Below are positions 7,625 through 16,110 of a DNA stretch of 64,000 bases, one piece after another. Made by a program: the position numbers and the translations under genes. Within the stretch, counting starts at the first letter, position 1. The number at the start of each line of letters is the position of its first letter. The notes beneath the pieces were generated by a model, which worked only from the letters and a program-made list of their open reading frames with translations, made no database searches and was not told the DNA's origin. The stretch lies in assembly GCA_964401705.1 (NCBI GenBank), contig CAYNZJ010000001.1:62001-126000 (forward strand), in the 5' to 3' direction. The stretch comes from 2-01-FULL-33-17 sp964401705. Its GTDB lineage: Bacteria; Patescibacteriota; Minisyncoccia; Phycocordibacterales; UBA9973.

Positions 7625-8101
7625 TTATTTCAAATTATTCATTAAATATTCGCCGTGGTTTTGCGAGACGGGTTGAATTGATAGTCGCGAGCCGGTTTGG
7701 GCAACCATAATGCCGGCAAGGTTTGGGTCAAACTTTATTTCGGCTAGTGTAAGTGGCTTTTTAAGCTTTTTAACAAATTTAATATCAACGCAATACCAAA
7801 TCGGCTTTTCAAGCGTTGCTTTTGGATCGTAATGTTCGTCGTTTTTATTAAACTGAGTTTCATCGGCATGGGCACCACTGCACACGCTGGCAATGCCGTA
7901 TATACCAGTTGGATTTATTTTTGTACCATTTGAATGATAGAAAAACACAATATCGCCCACCGACATGTCGCGCATCATAAAATTGCGGGCTTGGTAATTG
8001 CGCACACCAGCCCAAGCGGTTTGTTTGTCATTTTGCAAATCATCAATACCGTAACAATCGCCTTCGCTTTTCATTAACCAGTATTTTTTAGGATTTTTCA
8101 T
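7625..8101 (-). CDS. EVE-domain protein (PUA-like)
   Basis: This 158-residue protein is a stand-alone EVE domain (DUF55, thymocyte nuclear protein 1 type) of the PUA superfamily, which reads modified bases in nucleic acids. Characteristic stretches are YWLMKSEGDCYGIDDL at the N-terminus, WAGVRNYQARNFM, GDIVFFYHSNG and the central WYCVDIKFV. Length matches bacterial members. The gene is separated from the methyltransferase/HNH pair only by the G-rich region. EVE domains are sometimes fused to or placed beside modification-dependent nucleases, but solitary copies are widespread, so membership in the island is uncertain. Confidence 0.9.
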   Translation of the reverse strand: MKNPKKYWLMKSEGDCYGIDDLQNDKQTAWAGVRNYQARNFMMRDMSVGDIVFFYHSNGTKINPTGIYGIASVCSGAHADETQFNKNDEHYDPKATLEKPIWYCVDIKFVKKLKKPLTLAEIKFDPNLAGIMVAQTGSRLSIQPVSQNHGEYLMNNLK

Positions 8102-8103
8102 TA

Positions 8104-9384
8104 TTAGTTTTTTAAATATTTACAAAAATTTGTTTCGTTGAAGCTATAGCCTTGTTCAATTTGTTTACGGTCGATATTAAAATATTCAGGGTAAATATAT
8201 GCGCCAAAATCTCCATAATATGCAATATTTGATCCATCACTTACCCGTATATATGAAATACGCGGTGGCAAAGATGGTGAATCTTGAACCCTAACAATTT
8301 TAACCTTATCACCACACATGTATGTGGTTGTGGTATTTGTTTTTGGAGGTGTTGGAACCTCAGGATTTTTAACTTCAGTTTTAAGTTTATCTTTTGTTAA
8401 AATAAAATATACATAATCCCATCTAATTTTCATTTCACCATTTTGGTCTATTGTAAAATCTCTGAATGGATTCTCCTCAGAACAATTTGTTTTATAAGCT
8501 TTAATAACAAGATCATGCAAACCATCAATATATTTTTCAGGATTATCTGCATTTAAAATAGTACAATGTTCATCTTTGTTAAAATTAAAATAATTTTCAT
8601 CACCAGTTATACTCGCAAAATCAAAATATAATACATTATTTTTTATTTCTAAAACTTTACCCATCCATGCTTCTTCATCAACAGTTCCTAAATCTCTCAT
8701 GACCCAGTCAAAATCTTTGACAAGCCATTTCCCATCAAGGTGTATTTTAGAAATATTAATACTTTCCTTAACATTTGAAAAAGCTTCTAAGAATGTCTTA
8801 TAATCCTCATCATAAAAACTAACTAATTTTTCTTGATCTTGTAAATATGTTGAATTTTTAACCTGTTCAGTAATCTTTGATTCCAACAAGGAACCGTTAT
8901 AAAAGTAATGCTTAACCTTATTTAAATTTTCTGACATGAAGGAATAATCTCCTGTATTTATTACACATACTAGTTGATCATTGTAAATATAATAATCAAC
9001 ATTAGATTCCAAATGATTACCCTCATAATCACCAAAGGTTTCCAAGGAAATTTTATATATCTTTTCGTTTTTTATGTAACCAACCAACTGAAAATCAATA
9101 TCTCCTAATGGTTGATGTATTTGTAGTATATCAGGACGATTTTTATTGAAATGGCCTCGAAATAAGATCTTTACAGAATACTCATCAATTTGATCTGAAG
9201 TTTTTACAATTTCATCAATTTCTTGGATTTTTAATATTTTATCCTGATTTCCCATCACAGCTAAATCTTCAACAACCTCCACCTTCTTCAAAAAATTTAA
9301 ATTTAATGAATCGTTTAAATACAAATAATACCCCACACCCCCAAGCGTTATTATAATTATTGAAATTATTGTTAATTTTTTCAT
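8104..9384 (-). CDS. Anchored extracytoplasmic protein, family member 1
   Basis: A 426-residue protein with one N-terminal membrane helix (residues 4-24) and a large exported domain. The start MKKLTIISIIII...GYYLYLNDSLNLNFL aligns with the starts of the next three genes upstream, so all four share an anchor module. The ectodomain matches no family I know. A cysteine-containing C-terminal part (CGDKVKIVRVQD, then GSNIAYYGDFGAYIYPEYF) follows a short proline/threonine-rich linker at about residues 345-355 and could be a separate domain. It is the last gene of a tight run with one- to three-base gaps, so it is probably cotranscribed. Confidence 0.7.
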   Translation of the reverse strand: MKKLTIISIIIITLGGVGYYLYLNDSLNLNFLKKVEVVEDLAVMGNQDKILKIQEIDEIVKTSDQIDEYSVKILFRGHFNKNRPDILQIHQPLGDIDFQLVGYIKNEKIYKISLETFGDYEGNHLESNVDYYIYNDQLVCVINTGDYSFMSENLNKVKHYFYNGSLLESKITEQVKNSTYLQDQEKLVSFYDEDYKTFLEAFSNVKESINISKIHLDGKWLVKDFDWVMRDLGTVDEEAWMGKVLEIKNNVLYFDFASITGDENYFNFNKDEHCTILNADNPEKYIDGLHDLVIKAYKTNCSEENPFRDFTIDQNGEMKIRWDYVYFILTKDKLKTEVKNPEVPTPPKTNTTTTYMCGDKVKIVRVQDSPSLPPRISYIRVSDGSNIAYYGDFGAYIYPEYFNIDRKQIEQGYSFNETNFCKYLKN

Positions 9385-9385
9385 A

Positions 9386-10276
9386 TTATTTTTTGCAAGC
9401 TATTTTTAGTTCATCAACTCGATCTTTATCAAAATCAAGGAGTGTTCCATTTTCGCCCTCGTTCGTAATGGTTATGTCTGCAAGGGTTTCTTTGTCTATG
9501 TCTAATTCAAGCCATGCGACAGTTCCACCGTTTGAAATAATGTCACCTTTTTCATCAACTGTAGGACCAATACGTAAATTGATACGCATAATACCATTTT
9601 CTATACTATCAATTAATGTAAAAATCTTGTTTGGATTTTCTTCATAGACATTTTTACCTGAAGTGTCTTTTCTAACCCTGAAGTTGTAGATATACTTCCC
9701 TTCTTGCTCTTTAGAAAGTTTATATAAAGAATTCTTATTGGCAAGATTACTAGAATCTATTATATCCTCAGTCAAATAAGTACAGTCAGCTTGTTGGTGC
9801 ACCATGTAGTAGCCAGCCCAACCCTTAGGGGCATCTCCTTGACCTTTTATATACCAGTTATGTGGATCATCATTTGTATGTATGAGATCTAAAATCATAT
9901 CTGGGTACTTGTCATCATAGACAAATTTTATTTTTGTTCCATCTAAAAAGAATTTTCCTCTTGCCTTAACTGAAACTAAATTAGAAACATCATATTTTGT
10001 AGTTTTCTCACTTTCAAAAAAAGTTCCATCACTTTTTAGAATTATATATGCCGGTGCTGCGTGCGGTGTAAAATATTTACCTAAAATTTGAGGGTCAATT
10101 TTTACTATGCTCTCATCGGTCTTTTGCTCTTCTTTTACATCTTTAATTTCCTCAACTATTGGTGCAGAATTGCTCCTCTGCAAAAACCCTAAATTTACCA
10201 AGTCTTTTGTGTATACAAAATACCCAGCACCAGCGAGGATTACGATTATTAGGATTGTGATTAGTAATTTTTTCAT
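9386..10276 (-). CDS. Anchored extracytoplasmic protein, family member 2
   Basis: A 296-residue protein with the shared anchor (KLLITILIIVILAGAGYFVY, then NLGFLQ) and an exported domain. Residues about 60-130 contain PQILGKYF, AYIILKSDGTF, ARGKFFLDGTKIKFVYDDK, a block also present in the next gene upstream. Two paralogous copies of this domain therefore sit side by side. The repeated G-x-F, D-G-T-F and Y-D-D-K turns suggest a small beta-barrel or lipocalin-like fold, which is an inference from pattern only. It starts one base after the neighbour that follows it ends. Confidence 0.7.
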   Translation of the reverse strand: MKKLLITILIIVILAGAGYFVYTKDLVNLGFLQRSNSAPIVEEIKDVKEEQKTDESIVKIDPQILGKYFTPHAAPAYIILKSDGTFFESEKTTKYDVSNLVSVKARGKFFLDGTKIKFVYDDKYPDMILDLIHTNDDPHNWYIKGQGDAPKGWAGYYMVHQQADCTYLTEDIIDSSNLANKNSLYKLSKEQEGKYIYNFRVRKDTSGKNVYEENPNKIFTLIDSIENGIMRINLRIGPTVDEKGDIISNGGTVAWLELDIDKETLADITITNEGENGTLLDFDKDRVDELKIACKK

Positions 10277-10279
10277 AGA

Positions 10280-11224
10280 CTATTCAAATTTTTTATAATT
10301 TTCATTAAAATATTTTTCTTCTTCGAATTCCAGCCCTTTCACTGCGAATTGTTCAATTAATTTTCCATCCTGCCATTTTGTTGCACCAATCCCTCCTTTG
10401 TATATTTCGACTTTTTGACCTGACAAACCACTTCCGTCACTAAATTCCATGGTCCCATCAAATCGCATAGTGCCCTTGTAGATATTTTGACCATTTTCAA
10501 TTTTAAAAAGATTATACTCCACATTATCAGTATAAGGAATGGAAACTCTTCTATAAAAATAGCTTGGATTCGATTTCAAAATTATATCTTGCTTTGTATA
10601 AGTATAATCTATGCCTCGTGAATCTGTCCCATAAATATTTCTATCCTTGATTTCTAAATTAACCTCCGGAGATTTATCATCGTAGACAAATTTAATTTTT
10701 AAACCATCTATAAAAAACTTACCTGAAGCTTGGGTAGGACGATTAGAAATAAAAGTTCCATCATTATTTAGTATAATATAATCTTCATCGCTATAAAGTG
10801 CAATGTATTTACCTAAAATTTGTGGTTCAACACCAGCAAATTTTTCATCATGGCAAGATCCTCCATAAATTTCATTTGGTACATTATTATCTTTTAATAT
10901 TTTACAGCCCGGGTCATCTTGAAAACTCGCCAAAATACTCCACTTACCATCTTTTTTAATTGCTATATAATGTGAATCATAATAGATACCAGTAGCAAAA
11001 TTATCCTTTATAAGATCAATTGTGTAATTACCAGATGTAAAACTTAAATCTGATATTATTTTTGATTCTTCATTATTATTCTCAATTTTTAGATCTTCAA
11101 CTACTGACGAAGGATTATCCCCCTTATTCAAAAACCCAAATTTTATAAAACTTTTCGAATATACAAAATACCCAGCGCCTGCGAGAATTAGAATTATTAA
11201 AATTGTGATTAAAGTTTTTTTCAT
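10280..11224 (-). CDS. Anchored extracytoplasmic protein, family member 3
   Basis: A 314-residue protein with the shared N-terminal anchor (KTLITILIILILAGAGYFVY, then KFGFLN). The first exported part (about 60-120) includes FTSGNYTIDLIKDNFATG; the second repeats the block of the downstream gene: EPQILGKYIAL, YIILNNDGTF, ASGKFFIDGLKIKFVYDDK. The anchors are similar at DNA level too, which points to duplication followed by ectodomain replacement. Function is unknown. The gene begins two bases after the previous one ends. Confidence 0.7.
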   Translation of the reverse strand: MKKTLITILIILILAGAGYFVYSKSFIKFGFLNKGDNPSSVVEDLKIENNNEESKIISDLSFTSGNYTIDLIKDNFATGIYYDSHYIAIKKDGKWSILASFQDDPGCKILKDNNVPNEIYGGSCHDEKFAGVEPQILGKYIALYSDEDYIILNNDGTFISNRPTQASGKFFIDGLKIKFVYDDKSPEVNLEIKDRNIYGTDSRGIDYTYTKQDIILKSNPSYFYRRVSIPYTDNVEYNLFKIENGQNIYKGTMRFDGTMEFSDGSGLSGQKVEIYKGGIGATKWQDGKLIEQFAVKGLEFEEEKYFNENYKKFE

Positions 11225-11225
11225 A

Positions 11226-12104
11226 TTATTCTATGCAAGTGTCCATTAATTTTTTATTTAATTCATCAACTTGTTTAGGGGTAATCTCGGTCTGTGTTTT
11301 GCCCTCTGGGATATAACTTTTATAAATAGAATTAATACAGCCCTCCTCCTCTTCAGGAGATTCATCCAAAAAATGACTATCAATAAGGACTGAAATTAAT
11401 GTACTTTTTTGAGTTACTAAATTGTAATAATAATGAGCTACAGCAAAATCACACATATTACAATCTGAACCTGCATTAAATTTTTCAGAGACACCAGGAT
11501 AGGTGATTTCCATCAAGTCCATATTTGTAAGATGAGGCCAGTAATCTACCCCATTATCTCTAAACTTCGTCCATGCCTTACCCAAGCCACCATGAGCCCT
11601 GTCACCAGAATGAATCTCTGTTTTTTTGTTCAAACTATTACCATCTTTCTTAAAAACAAATAAGGATGTAACAGTGCTTGATCCACCCATATTGTCTTCC
11701 GTTTGAACAATAATTTTATCTTTAAGGTCTTTTATTATTTTATAAGAAATTGACCCCCTGTAACTATCTTCTTGTTCAGGAAAAAGTATGTACCCTGAAC
11801 CAATAAAACCATATTCATCTTTTTCTGTTTCAATTTTTTCAAATTCTTTATTACATTTTTCGATGTTTATGTTTTCATTAATTTCGAAACCTTCCCCAAA
11901 ACATAAAGGGTGAATAAACCCTATTTCGGACTGCTCTACATTTTCATTCTTAACCCCACTTTCAGTATTTACTGACGGTTGCTCAACTTCCCTCGCCTGC
12001 AAAAACCCTAAATTTATCAAACCTTTTGTATGAGCAAAATACCCAAGCCCAGCGAGGATTAGGATTATTAGGATTACTACTAGAGATTTTTTTGTGGAAG
12101 TCAT
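11226..12104 (-). CDS. Anchored extracytoplasmic protein, family member 4
   Basis: A 292-residue protein, the first gene of the four-member run. After MTSTKKSLV comes the shared anchor VILIILILAGLGYFAHTKG, then LINLGFLQ. The ectodomain has four to five cysteines (including a CNMC pair near residue 215), possibly disulfide-bonded outside the cell, and matches no family I recognise. A TATAAT box lies six bases before the ATG, so this gene probably begins the transcript that carries all four. Confidence 0.7.
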   Translation of the reverse strand: MTSTKKSLVVILIILILAGLGYFAHTKGLINLGFLQAREVEQPSVNTESGVKNENVEQSEIGFIHPLCFGEGFEINENINIEKCNKEFEKIETEKDEYGFIGSGYILFPEQEDSYRGSISYKIIKDLKDKIIVQTEDNMGGSSTVTSLFVFKKDGNSLNKKTEIHSGDRAHGGLGKAWTKFRDNGVDYWPHLTNMDLMEITYPGVSEKFNAGSDCNMCDFAVAHYYYNLVTQKSTLISVLIDSHFLDESPEEEEGCINSIYKSYIPEGKTQTEITPKQVDELNKKLMDTCIE

Positions 12105-12110
12105 TTTAAT

Positions 12111-12116
12111 ATTATA
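12111..12116 (-). promoter_or_regulatory. -10 box, likely leaderless promoter of the anchored-protein run
   Basis: The minus strand has a perfect TATAAT followed by six bases and the ATG at 12104. The upstream TG is replaced by AG. Confidence 0.5.
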
Positions 12117-12121
12117 CTACC

Positions 12122-12355
12122 TTAAATTACATCCGTATAGCTACCGCCATCAGCGACATTGGTAAACCCAGCATTTTGCATCATGCCTTGCGCCATCATC
12201 GAGCGGTTGCCAGATTCGCAATACAAAGTAATCTCGGCATCTTTTGGAAGATCAGGGAAAATCCCACTCATCATATCCATAATATCGTGGTGTATTGCCC
12301 CGTCTTTGTGTCCACTATCATATTCAGATTTTGTGCGGACATCAATATAAATCAT
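12122..12355 (-). CDS. Rhodanese-like domain protein
   Basis: A 77-residue single rhodanese domain, shorter than the usual 100 or so. It begins IYIDVRTKSEYDSGH, the classic D-v-R-t-x-x-E-y-x-x-G-H motif, and has the active-site loop CESGNRS, with the persulfide-forming Cys followed by a six-residue loop. No signal peptide is visible, so it probably acts in the cytoplasm. It ends just before the anchored-protein run and begins three bases after the cyclophilin gene ends, so it is likely cotranscribed with the cyclophilin. The sulfur acceptor is unknown. Confidence 0.88.
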   Translation of the reverse strand: MIYIDVRTKSEYDSGHKDGAIHHDIMDMMSGIFPDLPKDAEITLYCESGNRSMMAQGMMQNAGFTNVADGGSYTDVI

Positions 12356-12358
12356 AAA

Positions 12359-13003
12359 TTATTTAAGTGTAATACTTGTAATTACAACTGGAGTTAATGG
12401 TTTATCACTTGGGTCAGTTGGAGTATTGTTGATTGCGGTAACTACATCCATGCCAGATGTAACTTTACCAAATACAGTGTGTTTAGTATCAAGGAAATTA
12501 TTTGGTGCAACATTGATAAAAAATTGACTACCATTAGTATTTGGCCCAGCGTTAGCCATAGCAATTGTACCAATATCATTATGGTTTGTGGCAGTTATTT
12601 CATCGTTAAATTTATAACCTGGGCCACCTGTACCCCACATTGATTTTTTAGTATCATCTTTTGAAAGTGGGTCCCCACCTTGATTCATAAATCCTTTGAT
12701 AACGCGGTGGAATTTTGTATTGTTATAAAATCCTTCACCGGCTAATTTGGTAAAATTCGCGACTGTATTTGGAGCTGTATCACTAAGCTGTATAGTAATG
12801 TCTCCCATATTTGTGTGCATTGTTGCGTACATAATCTTTTTATTATCTTCTTTATTATTTGTAATAGGATCTTTTTTTACTTCAGGAATCGTTTCTGTTG
12901 GTACTGGGTCTGTTATTGGAGCATTTATTTTATTTCTATTCACAAAGTAAATCCCCGCCACAATACATACCAATATTAAAATTATAATTAAAACTTTTTT
13001 CAT
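12359..13003 (-). CDS. Membrane-anchored cyclophilin-type peptidyl-prolyl isomerase
   Basis: A 214-residue protein with an N-terminal helix (residues 4-22) that anchors a cyclophilin domain (about 55-214) outside the membrane, where it would speed proline isomerisation in exported proteins. The active-site pattern is clear: FHRVIKGFMNQGGDP with the catalytic Arg, then NGSQFFINV and HTVFGKV. The usual Trp near the last motif is not seen, as in many bacterial cyclophilins. A proline/threonine-rich linker joins anchor and domain. It lies in the same run as CreD and the anchored ectodomain proteins, which could be its clients. Confidence 0.92.
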   Translation of the reverse strand: MKKVLIIILILVCIVAGIYFVNRNKINAPITDPVPTETIPEVKKDPITNNKEDNKKIMYATMHTNMGDITIQLSDTAPNTVANFTKLAGEGFYNNTKFHRVIKGFMNQGGDPLSKDDTKKSMWGTGGPGYKFNDEITATNHNDIGTIAMANAGPNTNGSQFFINVAPNNFLDTKHTVFGKVTSGMDVVTAINNTPTDPSDKPLTPVVITSITLK

Positions 13004-13009
13004 AATATT

Positions 13010-14284
13010 TTACAAATTATTTATTTTATTTTGATTTATCTTAGCAGTGTAGAACATCATTATCATCAACAGTACATATAGCAGTATTGTACCAGCTAAT
13101 AAATTAACAGATTCTACTTGGATTAACCAATAGATAACCCCATATATTCCTAATAAACCAGTTGCAGTAGCAACACCATATTTTGTAGAGTTAAGCGCAG
13201 TACCAATATATGCACCATTTATAATCATTGTTACAATAGTAGCTATAACATATGCCCCCATGAATCCGATTTCTTCACCTAAAGAAAGGTTTAATAGATA
13301 AAACAAACAAAGAGATACTCCAACCAAAACATACTGGATTTTATTAGCGATAAATTTTCGGCGCATATCAAGTAAAAAGATTATAAAGAAAGTGAAAACA
13401 ATAACTAATGATGCATATTTGGTTATTCGGTCTACCATTGTGATATCATCTGCACCACTTATAAAATCAACTCCAATAAATTTATTTTCAAGCTTACGGA
13501 AACTACTAGAATCATCGGTTTGATAAGAATAATCAACATTGAACACGGCTTTGGTGTTTTTAGAATTTTCTTCTAAACTACCATAGTCACTACCTTTGAT
13601 ACGAATATTATCAAAATCGGAATTAATAGTTAAAGTATATACCCCTTCATCCAAATTAATAGACCGTGAAGCCTTGGAATCCCAAGAATAATGCAGTGTT
13701 GCATCTTTACCCTTGAATTCATTTGGAATTTTGATTAAATAATAAGAATTTTTATTATCACTATAAATATTATCATCTCCTTTATTAAAATCAGAAATAG
13801 GGATCATGGTTTTACCATCAATAGTTATTTCTGCTTTAAAATTTTTAACATTCGCAATTGAAAAAACTGGGATTTTGATATACCCCGAATCAAAATTAGT
13901 TGGGATTTTAAAACTTTCGTTAGAATCAACACTGTAATCAAAAGACACAAATTTTTGTTTACCTAATTTTTTTGAATTAGTATCAATGATATTAATATCA
14001 ATAACTGGGTTATTAATTGAGGTTTTTGTAATAATGCGAGAACTTTCTAACCCATTAACATTATTAGTATTTAAAAGGCTTGATGGCGAAACTGTCAAAA
14101 CTGGTAATTCAGTATCAATGCCTTTAAATGCAGTCCTGGCGTCATCTATTCTATTTAGTACAAAAAGTCTTACAATAAGACTTGCCATAAAACAAATTAG
14201 CGCGATGATAAATACTGCTAATATTCTATCCCCTAGCTTTTTGCTAGTTTCATGGTCTAGTTTTGGAAGTTTAAATATATTCAT
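13010..14284 (-). CDS. creD: CreD-family inner membrane protein
   Basis: A 424-residue protein with an N-terminal helix (about 22-44), a large extracytoplasmic domain and a C-terminal block of five to six helices. The C-terminal block carries CreD signatures: IQYVLVGVSLCLFYLLNLS, GEEIGFMGAYVIATIV, GIYGVIYWLIQVESVNLLAG. CreD (E. coli, 450 residues) is a membrane protein of unknown mechanism in the CreBC regulon, linked to envelope integrity and beta-lactam response. No creB or creC is nearby. A TGTTATAAT box ends eight bases before the ATG. The family call is firm; the role here is open. Confidence 0.85.
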   Translation of the reverse strand: MNIFKLPKLDHETSKKLGDRILAVFIIALICFMASLIVRLFVLNRIDDARTAFKGIDTELPVLTVSPSSLLNTNNVNGLESSRIITKTSINNPVIDINIIDTNSKKLGKQKFVSFDYSVDSNESFKIPTNFDSGYIKIPVFSIANVKNFKAEITIDGKTMIPISDFNKGDDNIYSDNKNSYYLIKIPNEFKGKDATLHYSWDSKASRSINLDEGVYTLTINSDFDNIRIKGSDYGSLEENSKNTKAVFNVDYSYQTDDSSSFRKLENKFIGVDFISGADDITMVDRITKYASLVIVFTFFIIFLLDMRRKFIANKIQYVLVGVSLCLFYLLNLSLGEEIGFMGAYVIATIVTMIINGAYIGTALNSTKYGVATATGLLGIYGVIYWLIQVESVNLLAGTILLYVLLMIMMFYTAKINQNKINNL

Positions 14285-14397
14285 ATAACTGAATTATAAC
14301 ACTATATTATATAAAATAAAGCATCTTTAATTACAGTCTATTATTTGACTAAACCCTCTAAAAAATATATAAAGAATACAAATAAAAACAAGAAAAT

Positions 14398-14604
14398 ATG
14401 GATCAAGGAAAATACTACCAGAAGAAGAAAAAAGAAGAACTTCAAGAAAATATCGTCTGGGGAAAAGTCTTTTTAGTGATATTATCTTTAGTTGTTATAG
14501 GCTATTTTGTCTACAATATAATAAATGGATTTAATACGAAAAATAAAGAGTCATCCCCTATTAAAAAAATAGAAAAAAACAGAGAAGACGAATACATGCT
14601 ATAG
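14398..14604 (+). CDS. Small single-pass membrane protein
   Basis: A 68-residue protein: a charged N-terminus (MDQGKYYQKKKKEELQEN), one membrane helix at about 22-43 (VFLVILSLVVIGYFVYNII), and a charged tail. No family is recognised. A strong terminator follows within 50 bases, which supports a real single-gene transcript. No start other than the ATG at 14398 fits. Confidence 0.5.
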   Translation: MDQGKYYQKKKKEELQENIVWGKVFLVILSLVVIGYFVYNIINGFNTKNKESSPIKKIEKNREDEYML

Positions 14605-14629
14605 TATATATAGTCTTCTAAAATCCCTT

Positions 14630-14658
14630 AACCTTGGCTTATCCGCCAAGGTTTTATT
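14630..14658 (+). terminator. Intrinsic terminator
   Basis: A 9-bp perfect stem AACCTTGGC/GCCAAGGTT with a 6-base loop is followed by TTTTATTAT. It ends the small membrane-protein transcript. Confidence 0.88.
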
Positions 14659-14706
14659 ATATTGACAGATAATATAATATAGGTTATAGTATATAAAAGT
14701 AAAAAT

Positions 14707-15099
14707 ATGAATGTAAGTATAGTAAAAATCAACAAAAAAAAGATCTTTTTTTTAGTTCAAGAAATTGAACCAAAAATGATCGGCCACTTAAAATGTCTGA
14801 TTGAAAAGAACCTCAAAACACTATTTTTAAAAAATAATATGGAATTTTTGTTGTTAGATTTTTTTAAAACAGATGATGATAAAAATATATCAATAAAAAT
14901 TACCCATATAAATGAGATTTTCCCTTTAACAAGGAAATACATTAGATTTTTTAATAAAGAAACATATCTTATTAAAAAAATAAAAAATATAATTTATCTA
15001 GCAGAAGATAAAGCAAAAGAATATTATGAAATGTCTAACAAACCACAAAATGATGTTTCGAAAATATTAATACACTCAAACTTTCAAAACCAAAATTAA
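14707..15099 (+). CDS. Hypothetical lysine-rich protein
   Basis: A 130-residue, very lysine- and isoleucine-rich soluble protein with no motif I recognise. The segment MIGHLKCLIEKNLKTLFLKNNMEFLLLDFFK suggests alternating helix and strand. It starts shortly after a terminator and is followed by a tiny possible gene and another terminator, so it may form a two-gene unit. Composition is protein-like but coding potential is moderate. Confidence 0.45.
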   Translation: MNVSIVKINKKKIFFLVQEIEPKMIGHLKCLIEKNLKTLFLKNNMEFLLLDFFKTDDDKNISIKITHINEIFPLTRKYIRFFNKETYLIKKIKNIIYLAEDKAKEYYEMSNKPQNDVSKILIHSNFQNQN

Positions 15100-15116
15100 A
15101 GACAAATTAAAAACAG

Positions 15117-15248
15117 ATGAAAAATAGAAAAAAAAATATCATCATAACGATGATTACGATTATCTTAGCCCTATTTATAGGGAGTGAGTTTAAAAAAGTT
15201 TATATGGAGCAAAGAGAATCTTTGCACCCCCAAAACCGGTCAGACTAA
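15117..15248 (+). CDS. Possible 43-residue membrane peptide
   Basis: A 43-codon frame encodes a basic start (MKNRKKN), one hydrophobic segment (IIITMITIILALFIG) and a polar tail; its stop lies within the loop of the following terminator. This is a typical layout for small membrane peptides, and the terminator supports a transcript. No homolog is recognised and no clear ribosome site is seen. Confidence 0.35.
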   Translation: MKNRKKNIIITMITIILALFIGSEFKKVYMEQRESLHPQNRSD

Positions 15249-15267
15249 CATCCCCCGGTTTTTTTAT
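15232..15267 (+). terminator. Intrinsic terminator
   Basis: An 8-bp stem AAAACCGG/CCGGTTTT with a 15-base loop is followed by a T run. It overlaps the end of the tiny membrane-peptide frame. Confidence 0.7.
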
Positions 15268-15356
15268 ATTCCCCTAACCACAAGTCCGAATTGTAGCTAG
15301 GATATATTATTTGACTAGATGTTGGATTATATGTATTATAAATAAAAGATAAAACT

Positions 15357-15995
15357 ATGAGCAACATAAACAAAAAACCAGTACTTTTCTTTGATTTTGA
15401 TGGGCTTAAATTTGATACACTTGAAATTCATATCCAATATATAAATCAAAAATATGGGATAAGAACTGTTGAATCTGATTATTTAGATAATCCAGATTTG
15501 AGTTTGGTTATCAATAAATATTTACCTGATAAAAATACACATTTTACTAAAGATTATGTGTATCAAGATATTAGTAAAAATTTAATGGAATCAATCGATT
15601 GGCATAAAAAGGTGGAACCTTTTCAGGATATGCCCGAAATTGTAAAAGATTTGTATAAAAAATATGAAATGATAACAGTAACCGCAAGACCAACAAATAG
15701 TATTACTGTTATTAAACAATTAATAAAACAGCATATTCCAGGATGTATTGAAAATGTTCATTGTGTTCACGAACTTTTAGAGGACGGAACATTTAAAGTA
15801 TTACCTAAAAAAGATTTCATTTTAAATCACCCTGGTGAAAAAATTGGATTTTTTGATGATAGTCCAAAAGAAATTTTGCGAGTTCATGACGTTATACCAT
15901 CCTATCTGTTTGATCCTACAGGATTACATGATTCCAACTCAGATATCGAAAACCGAATTCGTAGTTGGAAACAAATTGGAGATTTATTTTTATAA
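15357..15995 (+). CDS. HAD-family hydrolase
   Basis: A 212-residue cytosolic HAD phosphatase. Motif I is FFDFDG (residues 11-16, the nucleophile Asp and acid Asp), motif II is the Thr in ITVTARPT (about 105-112), and the acidic motif IV is IGFFDDSPKEI (about 160-170). A helical cap lies between motifs I and II. The pattern TARPT plus FFDDSP resembles 5'-nucleotidase (NT5C/YqfW) relatives, but substrate cannot be read from sequence. It is a single-gene unit with its own terminator. Confidence 0.85.
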   Translation: MSNINKKPVLFFDFDGLKFDTLEIHIQYINQKYGIRTVESDYLDNPDLSLVINKYLPDKNTHFTKDYVYQDISKNLMESIDWHKKVEPFQDMPEIVKDLYKKYEMITVTARPTNSITVIKQLIKQHIPGCIENVHCVHELLEDGTFKVLPKKDFILNHPGEKIGFFDDSPKEILRVHDVIPSYLFDPTGLHDSNSDIENRIRSWKQIGDLFL

Positions 15996-15996
15996 A

Positions 15997-16027
15997 AACC
16001 CCGTAAATCAATACGGGGTTATTTTTA
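15997..16027 (+). terminator. Intrinsic terminator
   Basis: A 9-bp perfect stem AACCCCGTA/TACGGGGTT with a 6-base loop is followed by ATTTTTAT. It closes the HAD gene and may also serve the RHS locus from the other side. Confidence 0.88.
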
Positions 16028-16041
16028 TATTTTAAAATTAA

Positions 16042-16110
16042 CTATTCTTTGTAACCATCCTTCCATTTTTTAAGCTCTGAAGAGTAAGTGGTTATATCAT
16101 CAAAATGATA
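16042..16110 (-). other. In-frame 22-codon extension after the TGA stop of the putative immunity gene
   Basis: Directly after the TGA at 16113-16111 the same frame continues for 22 sense codons and ends at TAG (16044-16042). The encoded peptide ends SSELKKWKDGYKE, reads like a normal soluble C-terminus and has no start codon of its own. It may be a C-terminus cut off by a nonsense mutation, or be joined by read-through or recoding of TGA. Confidence 0.45.
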
